Numbered from the stretch's first letter, positions 16,133 through 24,225 are shown. The stretch: 64,000 nucleotides of DNA from Pseudomonas thivervalensis (GCF_001269655.1 NZ_LHVE01000013.1:273666-337665), one strand, 5' to 3'. Notes: generated from the sequence alone by a model not told the origin. Translations and numbers: made by a program.

Positions 16133-16298
16133 GGAATACGCTCGCCAGATCATCGCCCTACGCACCCGAGAGGAGCGCAACGCCGCGCTCCTTGAGGTGC
16201 CGGAGCACCTGCGCGAGCTGACCAAACGCCATTGCCTCAATGCCTGGAATCACCCGGCCCGAAACAAACGCATGGAGAGCCCAAAGCCTCATGACTAG
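16119..16298 (+). CDS. Small conserved-type phage protein (GTG start)
   Basis: A 59-aa frame beginning with GTG at 16119 (MTWPREYARQIIAL...) that fits between, and overlaps, the KilAC-like gene (14 bases) and the PrtN-like gene (ATGACTAG, 8 bases). The sequence is highly charged and helical (RTREERNAALLEVPEHLRE). I recall similar small proteins from Pseudomonas prophages but no function. The two short overlaps in a packed operon are the main support. Confidence 0.6.
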   Translation: MTWPREYARQIIALRTREERNAALLEVPEHLRELTKRHCLNAWNHPARNKRMESPKPHD

Positions 16299-16620
16299 CC
16301 AGCCTCAAAACCCGCTGCGCCTGATGCCAGCACCGGAGACGGCCACCGTCGAGCTGCTGTATCGCACCTTCGGCGACGTGCTTATCCCCCTCGAAAAGCT
16401 GCGCGTGCAGTACTTCCGCAACCTCAACGAGCAGTCGTTTGCAGCTGAAATCACCAGCGGCCGCATTCAACTGCCCGTGACCACGCTGGACAGCAGCCGC
16501 AAAGCACCGAAGTACGCGCACATCCGCCACGTCGCGGCACTGATAGACATCCAGGCCTACAAGGCCGACGAAGTCCACGCGAAGGCCCAGGCCGACGCAA
16601 CCGAAGAAGTCCAACCGTAA
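16291..16620 (+). CDS. PrtN-like activator (pyocin activator family)
   Basis: A 109-aa protein starting MTSQPQNPLRL at the ATG that overlaps the previous stop. VELLYRTFGDVLIPLEKL and AAEITSGRIQLPVTTLD, then KYAHIRHVAALIDIQ, match the pyocin activator PrtN family, which in P. aeruginosa activates pyocin genes under RecA/PrtR control. In prophages this family is common in the early region and probably acts as a small DNA-binding regulator. Its target here is unknown. Confidence 0.75.
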   Translation: MTSQPQNPLRLMPAPETATVELLYRTFGDVLIPLEKLRVQYFRNLNEQSFAAEITSGRIQLPVTTLDSSRKAPKYAHIRHVAALIDIQAYKADEVHAKAQADATEEVQP

Positions 16621-16663
16621 CGGCTGCCACCACCAGCCACACAAACCACCAGGAGCACACCAC

Positions 16664-17254
16664 ATGACTGCAATTCAAATCTATGCGCTGATAGCAATCG
16701 CCCTATCGACGAGTGCCGTCTATTGGATCGCCTACCGGAACGGCTTCAGCAATGGCCGTGCCGAGGGCTACAGCGAAGGCTATGACGTCGGCGGCTGCGC
16801 TGGATTTCGAGACGGAATGGATGAAGGCAAAGCCATCCAGCGCTCTGACAATTGGGAAGAGATCCGCAACCTTGAGCACACCCTAAATCAGGCCAGGGAC
16901 CAACACAAAAAACTTTACGCCCATTACGAACGCGCTTTGGCGGCCTCGAAACTCGGGGAACCTGCTCGCCAGACACTACTGGATATTGCAGAAAAGCTGC
17001 GGATCGCTGCCGCCACATTTAACGCGCTGCGCACCGGAAAGGCCATCACTCACGAAACAACCGCTCTACGCGATCAGGCCCTTGCCATGGCTGATTTACT
17101 TAAGCCCGTCGAGATAAAAGTCGATGCAAAGGTTGAGATAACGCCTGGCAGTATTTCTCTCAGCACTGACGACGCAAAGAAAGCTGCCTTGTATTTCCAG
17201 CAAGAACACCACGCAATCGCCACCACGCAGAAAACTGTAGGAGGTGCTGCATGA
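16664..17254 (+). CDS. Membrane-anchored phage protein of unknown function
   Basis: A 196-aa protein with an N-terminal transmembrane helix (about 4-22, IYALIAIALSTSAVYWI), then a glycine/aromatic-rich loop and a coiled-coil-like region (about 65-125). The ATG follows AGGAG by nine bases. The topology suggests a single anchor with a cytoplasmic C-terminus. Similar proteins occur in Pseudomonas prophage early operons, but I know no function. It overlaps the next ATG (ATGA). Confidence 0.6.
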   Translation: MTAIQIYALIAIALSTSAVYWIAYRNGFSNGRAEGYSEGYDVGGCAGFRDGMDEGKAIQRSDNWEEIRNLEHTLNQARDQHKKLYAHYERALAASKLGEPARQTLLDIAEKLRIAAATFNALRTGKAITHETTALRDQALAMADLLKPVEIKVDAKVEITPGSISLSTDDAKKAALYFQQEHHAIATTQKTVGGAA

Positions 17255-17472
17255 GCCGCCACAGCCCGATGTTACGCCTCTCACCTCAAGCAGCCGGCGA
17301 GCTGCACCTGCAACACGGCAAAGCCGTCGCCGAACTGCGCGAAGTGACTCGCTTCCGTAAAGAGTTCGACCGGCAACTGTCGCTGCTGATCGGCTACGAC
17401 GCCCTGCGCAAGTTGCACAAGGACACCCAGAACGCCCTGCTGCTCGCCGACCTGGTCAAGGAGGCAGCATGA
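17251..17472 (+). CDS. Small hypothetical phage protein
   Basis: A 73-aa, mostly helical and basic protein (MSRHSPMLRLSPQAAGELH...). It overlaps both neighbours by four bases (ATGA), showing it is a real member of the early operon. No domain recognised. Confidence 0.6.
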   Translation: MSRHSPMLRLSPQAAGELHLQHGKAVAELREVTRFRKEFDRQLSLLIGYDALRKLHKDTQNALLLADLVKEAA

Positions 17473-18011
17473 ACTGGATCCTCACGCATACCGGCAAACG
17501 CTTTGACCTGTTCGAGCCGGACGTCGACATGATCGACCCACGAGACATTGCGCACTCGCTCGCTCATTTGTGCCGCTTCAACGGCCACACCCGCGAGTTC
17601 TACAGCGTGGCCCAGCATAGTTGCTTGGTTGCGGATCTGGTGCCGGCCGAGCACAAGCTCGCCGCCTTGCTCCACGACGCCACCGAAGTCTACATCGGCG
17701 ATATGGTGCGGCCGCTCAAACAGTGGATGCACGCCTACCAGGACGTCGAGACTTGGATCTGGGACCGCATTTGCACCCGCTTCAGCCTCGATCAGGACCT
17801 GCCGACATGCGTCACCCAAGCCGACCTGATCGCCCTTGCTACCGAACGCCGCGACCTGATGCCACCCGACCCGGCCACCTGGGATTGCCTTGTCGGAATC
17901 GAACCCGCGCCCGAACGCATCCGGCCGTGGTCACCCACCGAAGCCCGGCTCACCTACCACCAGCGCCTGATGGACCAACTCGCTATCGAACACCGGAGGA
18001 AAGCGGCATGA
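17469..18011 (+). CDS. Phage HD-domain phosphohydrolase (YfbR/5'-nucleotidase-like)
   Basis: A 180-aa protein. HD-type metal ligands are visible: SVAQHSCLVADL (His), ALLHDATEVYIGD (His-Asp) and a later VTQADLIAL (Asp). The layout matches small phage phosphohydrolases related to deoxynucleotidases, which act on nucleoside monophosphates and adjust nucleotide pools. Some phage HD proteins also degrade signalling nucleotides, so the substrate is not certain. It is coupled by four-base overlaps on both sides. Confidence 0.78.
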   Translation: MNWILTHTGKRFDLFEPDVDMIDPRDIAHSLAHLCRFNGHTREFYSVAQHSCLVADLVPAEHKLAALLHDATEVYIGDMVRPLKQWMHAYQDVETWIWDRICTRFSLDQDLPTCVTQADLIALATERRDLMPPDPATWDCLVGIEPAPERIRPWSPTEARLTYHQRLMDQLAIEHRRKAA

Positions 18012-18592
18012 AGCAGGAACAGAACGCTCCGCAAACCCAGTCCGCTTTGCTCCGCAGCGCCAGTTGGGTCGACGCGCCTGTAAACAACAGTCTCTGCTGC
18101 GCAGCAGCAGGCATTACTGCTTCTTTCCAAGCCACCGCCGAGGCACTTATACCCCACGAAAGGCTGCGCCGGGCAGCAGCACCTGAAGCCACGCTGATAG
18201 CTCAGCACCGCCCGCCCGCGCAGCCTGCCTTGGGGTATACGCACTTTGACACCGCAGCGGATCCGACACCGCAGCAGTACCAAGTGGACAAGATTCCCGA
18301 GGACAAAATGGCCGAGCTGGTCGGTACGACCCGCCGAGCACTGCAGGGCAAGCGTGCCAGAGGGGTCATTCCTAAAGGCGTCTGGAACACCATCGACAAC
18401 CGCATCTACTACAGCATCAGGAGATATGAGGCATGGCTAGAAAGCCAATGGGATTGCCCACCGGAGTTGAATTTGTCGGCCAGTCCGTCAGGATTCGCTT
18501 CACCTGGAACGGGCAACGCCGTTGCGAAACCCTCCCCTATCCCCAGACACCGAAAGGCATTAAAGCGGCATCCGATCTACGCGCTAACGTAA
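18008..18592 (+). CDS. Excisionase-like DNA-binding protein overlapping integrase
   Basis: A 194-aa frame. After a low-complexity N-terminal part, a winged-helix/excisionase-type stretch appears at about 95-145 (VDKIPEDKMAELVGTTRRAL then NTIDNRIYYSIRRYEAWLES). It ends in a basic tail. Xis bends att DNA and steers integrase towards excision. The stop lies 160 bases inside the integrase gene in another frame; I have seen such long xis-int overlaps in Pseudomonas prophages. The exact start could be further downstream, because the first 90 residues show no domain. Confidence 0.65.
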   Translation: MKQEQNAPQTQSALLRSASWVDAPVNNSLCCAAAGITASFQATAEALIPHERLRRAAAPEATLIAQHRPPAQPALGYTHFDTAADPTPQQYQVDKIPEDKMAELVGTTRRALQGKRARGVIPKGVWNTIDNRIYYSIRRYEAWLESQWDCPPELNLSASPSGFASPGTGNAVAKPSPIPRHRKALKRHPIYALT

Positions 18593-19641
18593 CCAGCCTG
18601 ATCAAGCATGGCGTTCTCGACGACCAACGCTATGCCGAGCTGTTTCCCAACTCCACTTATGCCACCTACTCGGCAACTCCCCGGTTCGGGGAGTATGCCC
18701 AGGAGTGGTTAAACAGTCGGGAGGTCGTGGCAGGCACCCGCAAGAACTACCGAGCATCCCTCAATCTGTATTGGATGCCTCATTTAGCCCTGATGCCCGT
18801 CGACGGCATCACCTCGGTGCTGTTGCGCAAAATCGTAGCCAGTACTGAATGGAAATCGCCGGGCGTTAAGCGCTCGGCGATCCAGCGACTGACTACGGTG
18901 TTCAGCACCGCCGTCAAAGATGGCCTAATCAATCGCAACCCGGTCGAGTCCATTGAGCTTCCCGTGAAAACGAAAAAGCCCATCGACCCCTTCACGGTGG
19001 CAGAGGCCAACTCCATCATCGAACACCTCTATAAGACGTTGAACCATTCGATGCGGATCTATGCGGCTTACTTCGAGTTCGCCTTCTATACCGGCATGCG
19101 CCCTAGCGAGATAGCGGCCCTCCGGTGGGACGAGGTAGACAAGCAGAAACGTTTAGCCACCGTGTGTCGGATCGTCGCGGACTATAAGATCGAGGAGCGC
19201 ACCAAAACCCGCAATGAACGGCAAGTGATGCTCAATAGCCGGGCCATGCACGCCATCGAGGTCGCCGAGCAAATTGCCGAACAACGTGCGAAACAGAGCC
19301 GTAGGAAGCAGCCGAAATCGCCCTATGTGTTCCCACCCACGAAGAATTTCGAGTTCATCCAGCAGTCCAGCGTCACCGACAAACACTTCCAGGCGGCACT
19401 GACCGAATTGGAGATTCGCGCCCGTCGGCAATACAACTGCCGACACACATACGCTACCATGTGCCTCATGGCGGGTATGAACCCTGCATTTATTGCCACT
19501 CAGCTAGGTCACAGCGTTCAGATGTTGCTCTCGACCTATGCCCGATGGATCAACTCCAGCACCGATTGGGGCGAACTCGGGAAACTCGAAAACAGCTTGA
19601 TTGGTACAAAATTGGTACAGACAGAACAAGTACCCTCCTGA
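18433..19641 (+). CDS. Tyrosine-type phage integrase
   Basis: A 402-aa protein with an N-terminal arm-binding domain of the DUF3596/AP2-like kind (about 5-60), a SAM-like core-binding domain (about 83-170) and a catalytic domain. Visible catalytic residues are Arg223 (YTGMRPSE), Arg337 in YNCRHTYA, His360 in LGHS and Tyr369 in STYARW. The first position of the usual HxxR box is Tyr334 rather than His. It integrates and excises the prophage and ends eight bases before the folE start, marking the right prophage boundary. Confidence 0.92.
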   Translation: MARKPMGLPTGVEFVGQSVRIRFTWNGQRRCETLPYPQTPKGIKAASDLRANVTSLIKHGVLDDQRYAELFPNSTYATYSATPRFGEYAQEWLNSREVVAGTRKNYRASLNLYWMPHLALMPVDGITSVLLRKIVASTEWKSPGVKRSAIQRLTTVFSTAVKDGLINRNPVESIELPVKTKKPIDPFTVAEANSIIEHLYKTLNHSMRIYAAYFEFAFYTGMRPSEIAALRWDEVDKQKRLATVCRIVADYKIEERTKTRNERQVMLNSRAMHAIEVAEQIAEQRAKQSRRKQPKSPYVFPPTKNFEFIQQSSVTDKHFQAALTELEIRARRQYNCRHTYATMCLMAGMNPAFIATQLGHSVQMLLSTYARWINSSTDWGELGKLENSLIGTKLVQTEQVPS

Positions 19642-19666
19642 AACCCTTATGGAATCAGCCTCTGTG
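19642..19666. other. Probable prophage-host junction (attR region)
   Basis: The integrase stop (19639-19641) and folE coding sequence are almost contiguous, so the crossover must lie here or just inside the 5' end of folE. The other att site is outside the window, so the core repeat cannot be defined. Confidence 0.45.
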
Positions 19667-20209
19667 ACACTGGAACAGAACTACACCGCGATTCTCGGCC
19701 AACTGGGCGAGGACGTTTCCCGCGAGGGCCTGCTCGACACGCCCAAGCGCGCTGCCAAGGCCATGCAGTACCTCTGCCGCGGTTATGAACAGACCCTGGA
19801 AGAAGTCACCAACGGTGCCTTGTTCAGCTCCGACAACAGCGAGATGGTGCTGGTCAAGGACATCGAGTTGTACTCGTTGTGCGAACATCACCTGCTGCCG
19901 TTCATCGGCAAGGCCCATGTGGCCTACATCCCGAGCGGCAAGGTGCTGGGGCTGTCGAAAGTCGCGCGCATCGTCGACATGTATGCCCGCCGCCTGCAGA
20001 TCCAGGAAAACCTCAGCCGCCAGATCGCCGACGCGGTCCAGCAAGTGACCGGCGCCCTGGGCGTGGCGGTGGTGATCGAGGCCAAGCACATGTGCATGAT
20101 GATGCGCGGTGTGGAAAAGCAGAATTCCTCGATGATCACCTCGGTGATGCTCGGCGAGTTCCGGGAAAACGCCGCCACTCGCAGCGAATTCCTCAGCCTC
20201 ATCAAGTAA
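19649..20209 (+). CDS. folE: GTP cyclohydrolase I
   Basis: A 186-aa FolE1 that converts GTP to dihydroneopterin triphosphate, the first step of tetrahydrofolate synthesis. Zinc ligands are visible in CEHHLLPF and KHMCMMMRG, with the usual DTPKRAAKAM near the N-terminus. The homology core begins at TLEQNY; the preceding MESASV is atypical. The start is either ATG 19649 or GTG 19664, and neither has a clear ribosome site. Prophage insertion has apparently replaced the native leader, so expression may depend on read-through from the integrase operon. Confidence 0.92.
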   Translation: MESASVTLEQNYTAILGQLGEDVSREGLLDTPKRAAKAMQYLCRGYEQTLEEVTNGALFSSDNSEMVLVKDIELYSLCEHHLLPFIGKAHVAYIPSGKVLGLSKVARIVDMYARRLQIQENLSRQIADAVQQVTGALGVAVVIEAKHMCMMMRGVEKQNSSMITSVMLGEFRENAATRSEFLSLIK

Positions 20210-20223
20210 CTCGTAGCAAGAAG

Positions 20224-20252
20224 AAAACCGGCATCGATCGCCGGTTTTTTTT
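20224..20252 (+). terminator. Rho-independent terminator after folE
   Basis: AAAACCGGC and GCCGG(TTTT) form a stem around a short loop (20224-20248), followed by continuous T residues to 20252. It lies 15 bases after the folE stop. Confidence 0.85.
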
Positions 20253-20313
20253 CGCCGGTGAAAAATCAGGTAAGCTGCGCGCCCTCTTCCTCCCTGCCGC
20301 GAGGCTGAATACC

Positions 20314-20685
20314 GTGATCGTCAAAGCGCTTCGGGTTGGCTTGGGCCAGCTCATCATCTTCATCGACTTCATCACCCGCCCCGGCAAGAAAAAACGCCCG
20401 GCCGAGGCCCAGGCGCAGGTCGACCAGGCCGCCCGCAGCCTGACGCTGTATCAATTCCACGCCTGCCCGTTCTGCGTGAAGACTCGCCGCACCCTGCGCC
20501 GCCTCAACGTGCCGGTGGCCCTGCGCGATGCGAAAAACAACGAACAGGATCGCCAGACGCTGCTGGAGCAAGGCGGCCGGATCAAAGTGCCGTGCCTGCG
20601 CATCGAAGAGAATGGCGAGACCACCTGGATGTATGAGTCCAAGGTGATCATTGATTATTTGGATAAGCGGTTTTCTGCAGCCTGA
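20314..20685 (+). CDS. Glutaredoxin-like protein with N-terminal membrane/linker segment
   Basis: A 123-aa protein from GTG 20314. The C-terminal 80 residues are a glutaredoxin/GST-N fold with redox motif CPFC, the cis-Pro segment IKVPCLRIEE and a final YESKVIIDYLDKRF. The N-terminal 35 residues include a hydrophobic stretch (VGLGQLIIFIDFI) followed by basic RPGKKKRP, so it may be membrane-associated. It probably reduces protein or glutathione mixed disulfides. The terminator upstream separates it from folE. Confidence 0.8.
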   Translation: MIVKALRVGLGQLIIFIDFITRPGKKKRPAEAQAQVDQAARSLTLYQFHACPFCVKTRRTLRRLNVPVALRDAKNNEQDRQTLLEQGGRIKVPCLRIEENGETTWMYESKVIIDYLDKRFSAA

Positions 20686-20710
20686 TAGTTTTCTGGTGTG
20701 GCGACTGGCC

Positions 20711-20807
20711 TCATCGCGAGCAAGCTCGGCTCCCACAGGGGGCCTTGGTGAACGCTGGATTTGTATTCACCACTGTCCCCTGTGGGAGCCGAGCTTGCTC
20801 GCGATGG
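20711..20807. repeat. REPIN (REP pair), type a
   Basis: Inverted arms CATCGCGAGCAAGCTCGG.. (from 20712) and ..CCGAGCTTGCTCGCGATG (to 20806) enclose about 40 bases. This is the CTGTGGGAGC-GAGC-TTGCTCGCGAT pseudomonad REP family, between two converging genes. Confidence 0.9.
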
Positions 20808-20839
20808 GGCCTGGATAGCCATCACAAAGCTTTCTGATA

Positions 20840-22006
20840 TCAAGCTGCTTTGGCAGCCAACGCCTCCCGCACCACCCCCGCCAACCGCTTGAGCCCTTCA
20901 TCCAGCCGCGCCGGATCGATGTGGCTGAAGTTCAAGCGCAGGTGCCCCGGATGCAGGTCCGGCTCAGGAAAGAACGGCTCCCCCGGCATGAACGCCACGT
21001 CGGCCGCCAGGGCGGCGGCGAGCAAGGTGCGGGTGTCCAGCGGTTGCCTGAGGGTCAGCCAGAAAAACAGCCCGCCCTGGGGCACGTTCCAGTCCGCGAT
21101 ATCAGAGAAATGCTTCTGCAACGCCGCCTGGAACTGATCGCGACGGTCCCGGTAGAAATCCCTCAATTCACTCAGATGACTGCGGTACTGTTCGGTGCCG
21201 ATCCATTGCAGCGCCTGCCACTGGCCGATGCGGTTGGTGTGCAGGTCTGCCGACTGCTTGAGCCGCAGCAGGTGCGGAAACAGATCCGGGCTGGCGATCA
21301 GGTAGCCCACCCGTAGCCCCGGCAACAGGGTTTTCGACACGGTGCCGGTGTAGATCCAACTGGCCTTCTTCAAGCGACTGACGATCGGCGTGGCACTGCC
21401 GCCATCGAAGGTCAGCTCACGGTAAGGTTCGTCCTCGATCAGCGTGACGCCAAACTCATCCAGCAGCGCCGCCACCGCATCGCGCCTGGCCTCGCTGTAG
21501 CGCACCGCCGAAGGGTTCTGGAAGGTCGGGATCAGGTAGATGAACGCAGGTCGATGCCGCTCCAGCCGGGCGCGCAACTGGTGCAGGTCCGGGCCGTCGG
21601 CCTCCAGGGGCACGGTGATGCAATTGGCACCGAACAGCTGGAAAATCTGCAACGCCGCCAGATAGGTCGGCGCTTCGAGCATCACTTCGGTGCCCACGTC
21701 GATGTGCAGCTTGGCCGCCAGGTCGAGGGTTTGCTGGGAACCGCTGACCACCAGCACCTGGCTCGCCTCACAGGCCACGCCCAGCGCCCGCGCCTGGGCT
21801 GCCAGGGCTTCGCGCAGGGCCGGTTCGCCTTCACTCATGCCGTACTGGCCCATGGACAATGGCATGGCCGCCCACTCCACCTTCGGCAGCATGGCTTCGG
21901 CCGGCAAGCCGCCGGCGAACGACATCACTTCAGGGCGTTGCGCCGCCGCGAGGATTTCTCGAATCAAAGAACTTTTGAGGCGCGAGACACGTTCGGAAAT
22001 AGCCAT
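20840..22006 (-). CDS. PLP-dependent class I/II aminotransferase
   Basis: A 388-aa fold-type I aminotransferase of the 2-aminoadipate/MocR-catalytic-domain type, without a DNA-binding domain. Visible features are the N-terminal MSFAGGLPAEAMLP, the cofactor-stacking SGSQQTLDL, the substrate region IPTFQNPSAVRYS and the PLP-lysine motif TGTVSKTLLPGLR. The natural amino donor is not readable. It is transcribed divergently from a MarR regulator with two palindromic sites in between, so it is probably controlled by it. Confidence 0.88.
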   Translation of the reverse strand: MAISERVSRLKSSLIREILAAAQRPEVMSFAGGLPAEAMLPKVEWAAMPLSMGQYGMSEGEPALREALAAQARALGVACEASQVLVVSGSQQTLDLAAKLHIDVGTEVMLEAPTYLAALQIFQLFGANCITVPLEADGPDLHQLRARLERHRPAFIYLIPTFQNPSAVRYSEARRDAVAALLDEFGVTLIEDEPYRELTFDGGSATPIVSRLKKASWIYTGTVSKTLLPGLRVGYLIASPDLFPHLLRLKQSADLHTNRIGQWQALQWIGTEQYRSHLSELRDFYRDRRDQFQAALQKHFSDIADWNVPQGGLFFWLTLRQPLDTRTLLAAALAADVAFMPGEPFFPEPDLHPGHLRLNFSHIDPARLDEGLKRLAGVVREALAAKAA

Positions 22007-22038
22007 GGGTCACCTGTAGCGGGTCGCTGGAATAATGA

Positions 22039-22095
22039 GTCAAACTGGTTGACCGAAATTACTTCGACCTCCGTGGATACGTCAATATGCTTGAC
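22039..22095. promoter_or_regulatory. Paired MarR operators
   Basis: Two copies of GTCAA-N5-TTGAC lie at 22039-22053 and 22081-22095, centres 42 bp apart (four helical turns). The second overlaps the MarR start codon, implying autorepression; the first lies in the divergent promoter region of the aminotransferase. Confidence 0.7.
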
Positions 22096-22524
22096 CTTAA
22101 AAACCCAGCTTCCCAGCAAATGGCCATGGAAGCGTTTTTCTTCGGCTACCAGGCGTTCACCGCCAAGGCCGATGAAATGCTCGAACGTCGTGGGTTGAGC
22201 CGGGTCCACCAGCGCATCGTCTTTTTCATCGCCCGCTACCCGTCATTGAGCGTGAAGGAATTGCTGGCCCTGCTTGGGGTGAGCAAACAAGCGCTGAACA
22301 TGCCGTTGCGGCAGTTGATGGAAATGCACTTGGTGAACAGCGTCGCGTCCGAGACCGACAAACGCAAACGGCTGCTGGAACTGACCGCCGAGGGCGGGCG
22401 CTTTGAGCAGGCGTTGCGGCGTGAACAGGTGAAATTGCTGGAGCGGGTGTTTGCCGAAGCCGGGGAAGCGGCGGTGGATGGGTGGCTGGCGGTGAACCTG
22501 GCACTGGGGAAATCCAGTGACTGA
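22087..22524 (+). CDS. MarR-family transcriptional regulator
   Basis: A 145-aa winged-helix protein. HQRIVFFIARYPSLSVKELLALLGVSKQALNMPLRQLMEMHLV is the dimer-helix plus HTH region and DKRKRLLELTAEG the wing, all at the expected spacing for MarR proteins. It is divergent from the aminotransferase gene and starts inside one of two matching palindromes, so it probably represses itself and its neighbour until a ligand binds. The ligand is unknown. Confidence 0.88.
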   Translation: MLDLKNPASQQMAMEAFFFGYQAFTAKADEMLERRGLSRVHQRIVFFIARYPSLSVKELLALLGVSKQALNMPLRQLMEMHLVNSVASETDKRKRLLELTAEGGRFEQALRREQVKLLERVFAEAGEAAVDGWLAVNLALGKSSD

Positions 22525-22541
22525 CGGCGTCTGATCCGACG

Positions 22542-22636
22542 CCATCGCGAGCAGGCTCGCTCCCACAGTGGGCTGTGATGAATGCAAGATTTGTGTTCAC
22601 CCATGAACCCTGTGGGAGCGAGCCTGCTCGCGATAG
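22542..22636. repeat. REPIN, type a
   Basis: Arms CATCGCGAGCAGGCTCGCTC (22543-22562) and its complement GAGCGAGCCTGCTCGCGAT (22616-22634) extend through CCCACAG/CTGTGGG into a loop of about 40 bases. It lies between the MarR and permease genes. Confidence 0.9.
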
Positions 22637-22857
22637 CGTCCGCATAGGCGATATATCCCTATCGCCAAACATTTCGTCGACAACACAGAAAACATTATTT
22701 GCATTATTTGTATACAAAAGCATAATTCGCTTCGTGCGAGTTTCTGACCAACAGGTCAACATACCCTCGCCAGCCTTACCTGCCTCAGCGCATCGCGGCC
22801 ACCCCCAGGGCGTTGCGGTGCTGGAAATAACAATAAGACTCTTGAGGAGTACTCGCT
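22637..22857 (+). promoter_or_regulatory. Purine permease leader with TTTGTATACAAA palindrome
   Basis: This leader contains an AT-rich stretch and the perfect palindrome TTTGTATACAAA at 22707-22718. The same core TTGTATACAA is found at 31256-31265 ahead of the ureide operon and TTGTACACAA at 31061-31070 towards uraH. A GAGGAG ribosome site precedes the GTG start of the permease. The palindrome is the best candidate for a shared purine-pathway operator. Confidence 0.6.
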
Positions 22858-24207
22858 GTGGAAAGCCGCAAACCCGAAGCCCGGACGCTGGACCTCTCGC
22901 CGCCACTACGCAGTGGTTGGCTGGAGCGCATCTTCAAACTCAGCTTGCATGGCACCACGGTGAAGACCGAGCTGATTGCCGGCCTGACGACCTTCATCAC
23001 CATGGCCTACATCATCTTCGTCAACCCCAACATCATGGCCGATGCCGGTATCGATCACGGTGCCGCCTTCGTCGCCACTTGCATCGCCGCTGCCCTGGGC
23101 TGCCTGTTGATGGGCCTGTACGCCAACTGGCCGGTGGGCCTGGCTCCGGGCATGGGCCTGAACGCCTTCTTCACCTACACCGTGGTCGGCACCATGGGCT
23201 ACAACTGGGAAACCGCGTTGGGCGCGGTATTCATTTCCGGCGTGCTGTTCATGTTCCTGACCCTGTCACGGGTGCGCGAGTGGCTGCTCAACAGCATTCC
23301 GGTGAGCCTGCGCTTCGCCATGGGCGCGGGGGTCGGGTTGTTCCTCGGGCTGATCGGCCTGAAAACCGCCGGGATCGTCGTGGACAGCCCCGCCACCCTG
23401 ATCAAGCTCGGCTCGTTGCGTGAGCCCGGCCCGTTATTGGCCGCGGTGTGCTTCCTGATGATCGCCGTGCTCAGTTATCACCGTGTGTTCGGCGCGATCC
23501 TGATCAGCATCATCGCCGTGACCCTGGCCGGTTGGGGCCTGGGACTGGTGCAGTACAACGGCGTCATGTCGACACCGCCGAGCCTGGCTCCGACCTGGAT
23601 GGCGATGGACGTGGCCGGCGTGTTCAATATCAGCATGATCAGCGTGGTGCTGGCCTTCCTGTTCGTGCACATGTTCGACACCGCCGGCACCCTGATGGGC
23701 GTTGCCCAGCGCGCCGGCCTGGTGAAAGCCGATGGCAAGATCGAGAACCTGTCCCGCGCCTTGAAAGCCGACAGCGCTTCGAGCGTATTCGGCGCCATGG
23801 TCGGTGTACCGCCGGTGACCAGCTACGTGGAAAGCGCCGCCGGCGTGGCGGCAGGTGGCCGCACGGGGCTTACTGCCGTAACCGTTGGTGTGCTATTTAT
23901 TGCCGCCATGTTCTTCGCACCGCTGGCCGGGATGATTCCGGCCTACGCCACAGCCGGGGCCTTGATCTACGTCGCCATGTTGATGATGGGCGGCATGGCC
24001 CACATCGAATGGGACGAAGCAACCGACAGCATTCCGGCCATCGTCACGGCCATCATGATGCCCCTGACGTTCTCGGTCGCAGACGGTATCGCCCTGGGTT
24101 TCATCACCTATGTGGTGCTCAAGGCCGGCACCGGTAAACACAAGGAAATTTCCGTCAGCCTGTGGGTGCTCTGCGCGATCTTCATCGCCAAGTTCATCTT
24201 CTTGTAA
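22858..24207 (+). CDS. NCS2-family purine (adenine/guanine/hypoxanthine) permease
   Basis: A 449-aa inner-membrane protein with about 12-14 hydrophobic segments. GLTTFITMAYIIFVNPNIMADAG, GLAPGMGLNAFFTYTVV and GVPPVTSYVESAAGVAAGGRTGL are hallmarks of the AzgA/PbuG-type nucleobase:cation symporters. The GTG start has GAGGAG nine bases upstream. The shared palindrome with the urate/allantoin genes suggests import of purines for catabolism. Which base is preferred cannot be read from the sequence. Confidence 0.9.
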   Translation: MESRKPEARTLDLSPPLRSGWLERIFKLSLHGTTVKTELIAGLTTFITMAYIIFVNPNIMADAGIDHGAAFVATCIAAALGCLLMGLYANWPVGLAPGMGLNAFFTYTVVGTMGYNWETALGAVFISGVLFMFLTLSRVREWLLNSIPVSLRFAMGAGVGLFLGLIGLKTAGIVVDSPATLIKLGSLREPGPLLAAVCFLMIAVLSYHRVFGAILISIIAVTLAGWGLGLVQYNGVMSTPPSLAPTWMAMDVAGVFNISMISVVLAFLFVHMFDTAGTLMGVAQRAGLVKADGKIENLSRALKADSASSVFGAMVGVPPVTSYVESAAGVAAGGRTGLTAVTVGVLFIAAMFFAPLAGMIPAYATAGALIYVAMLMMGGMAHIEWDEATDSIPAIVTAIMMPLTFSVADGIALGFITYVVLKAGTGKHKEISVSLWVLCAIFIAKFIFL

Positions 24208-24225
24208 GCGCTGCAGTAGCCAACC

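Noticed and set aside
19642..19720. tRNA gene as the prophage attachment site
   Set aside because: No tRNA-like cloverleaf or anticodon region is present at the integrase end; the junction falls at folE. No tRNA or rRNA gene was recognised anywhere in the window.
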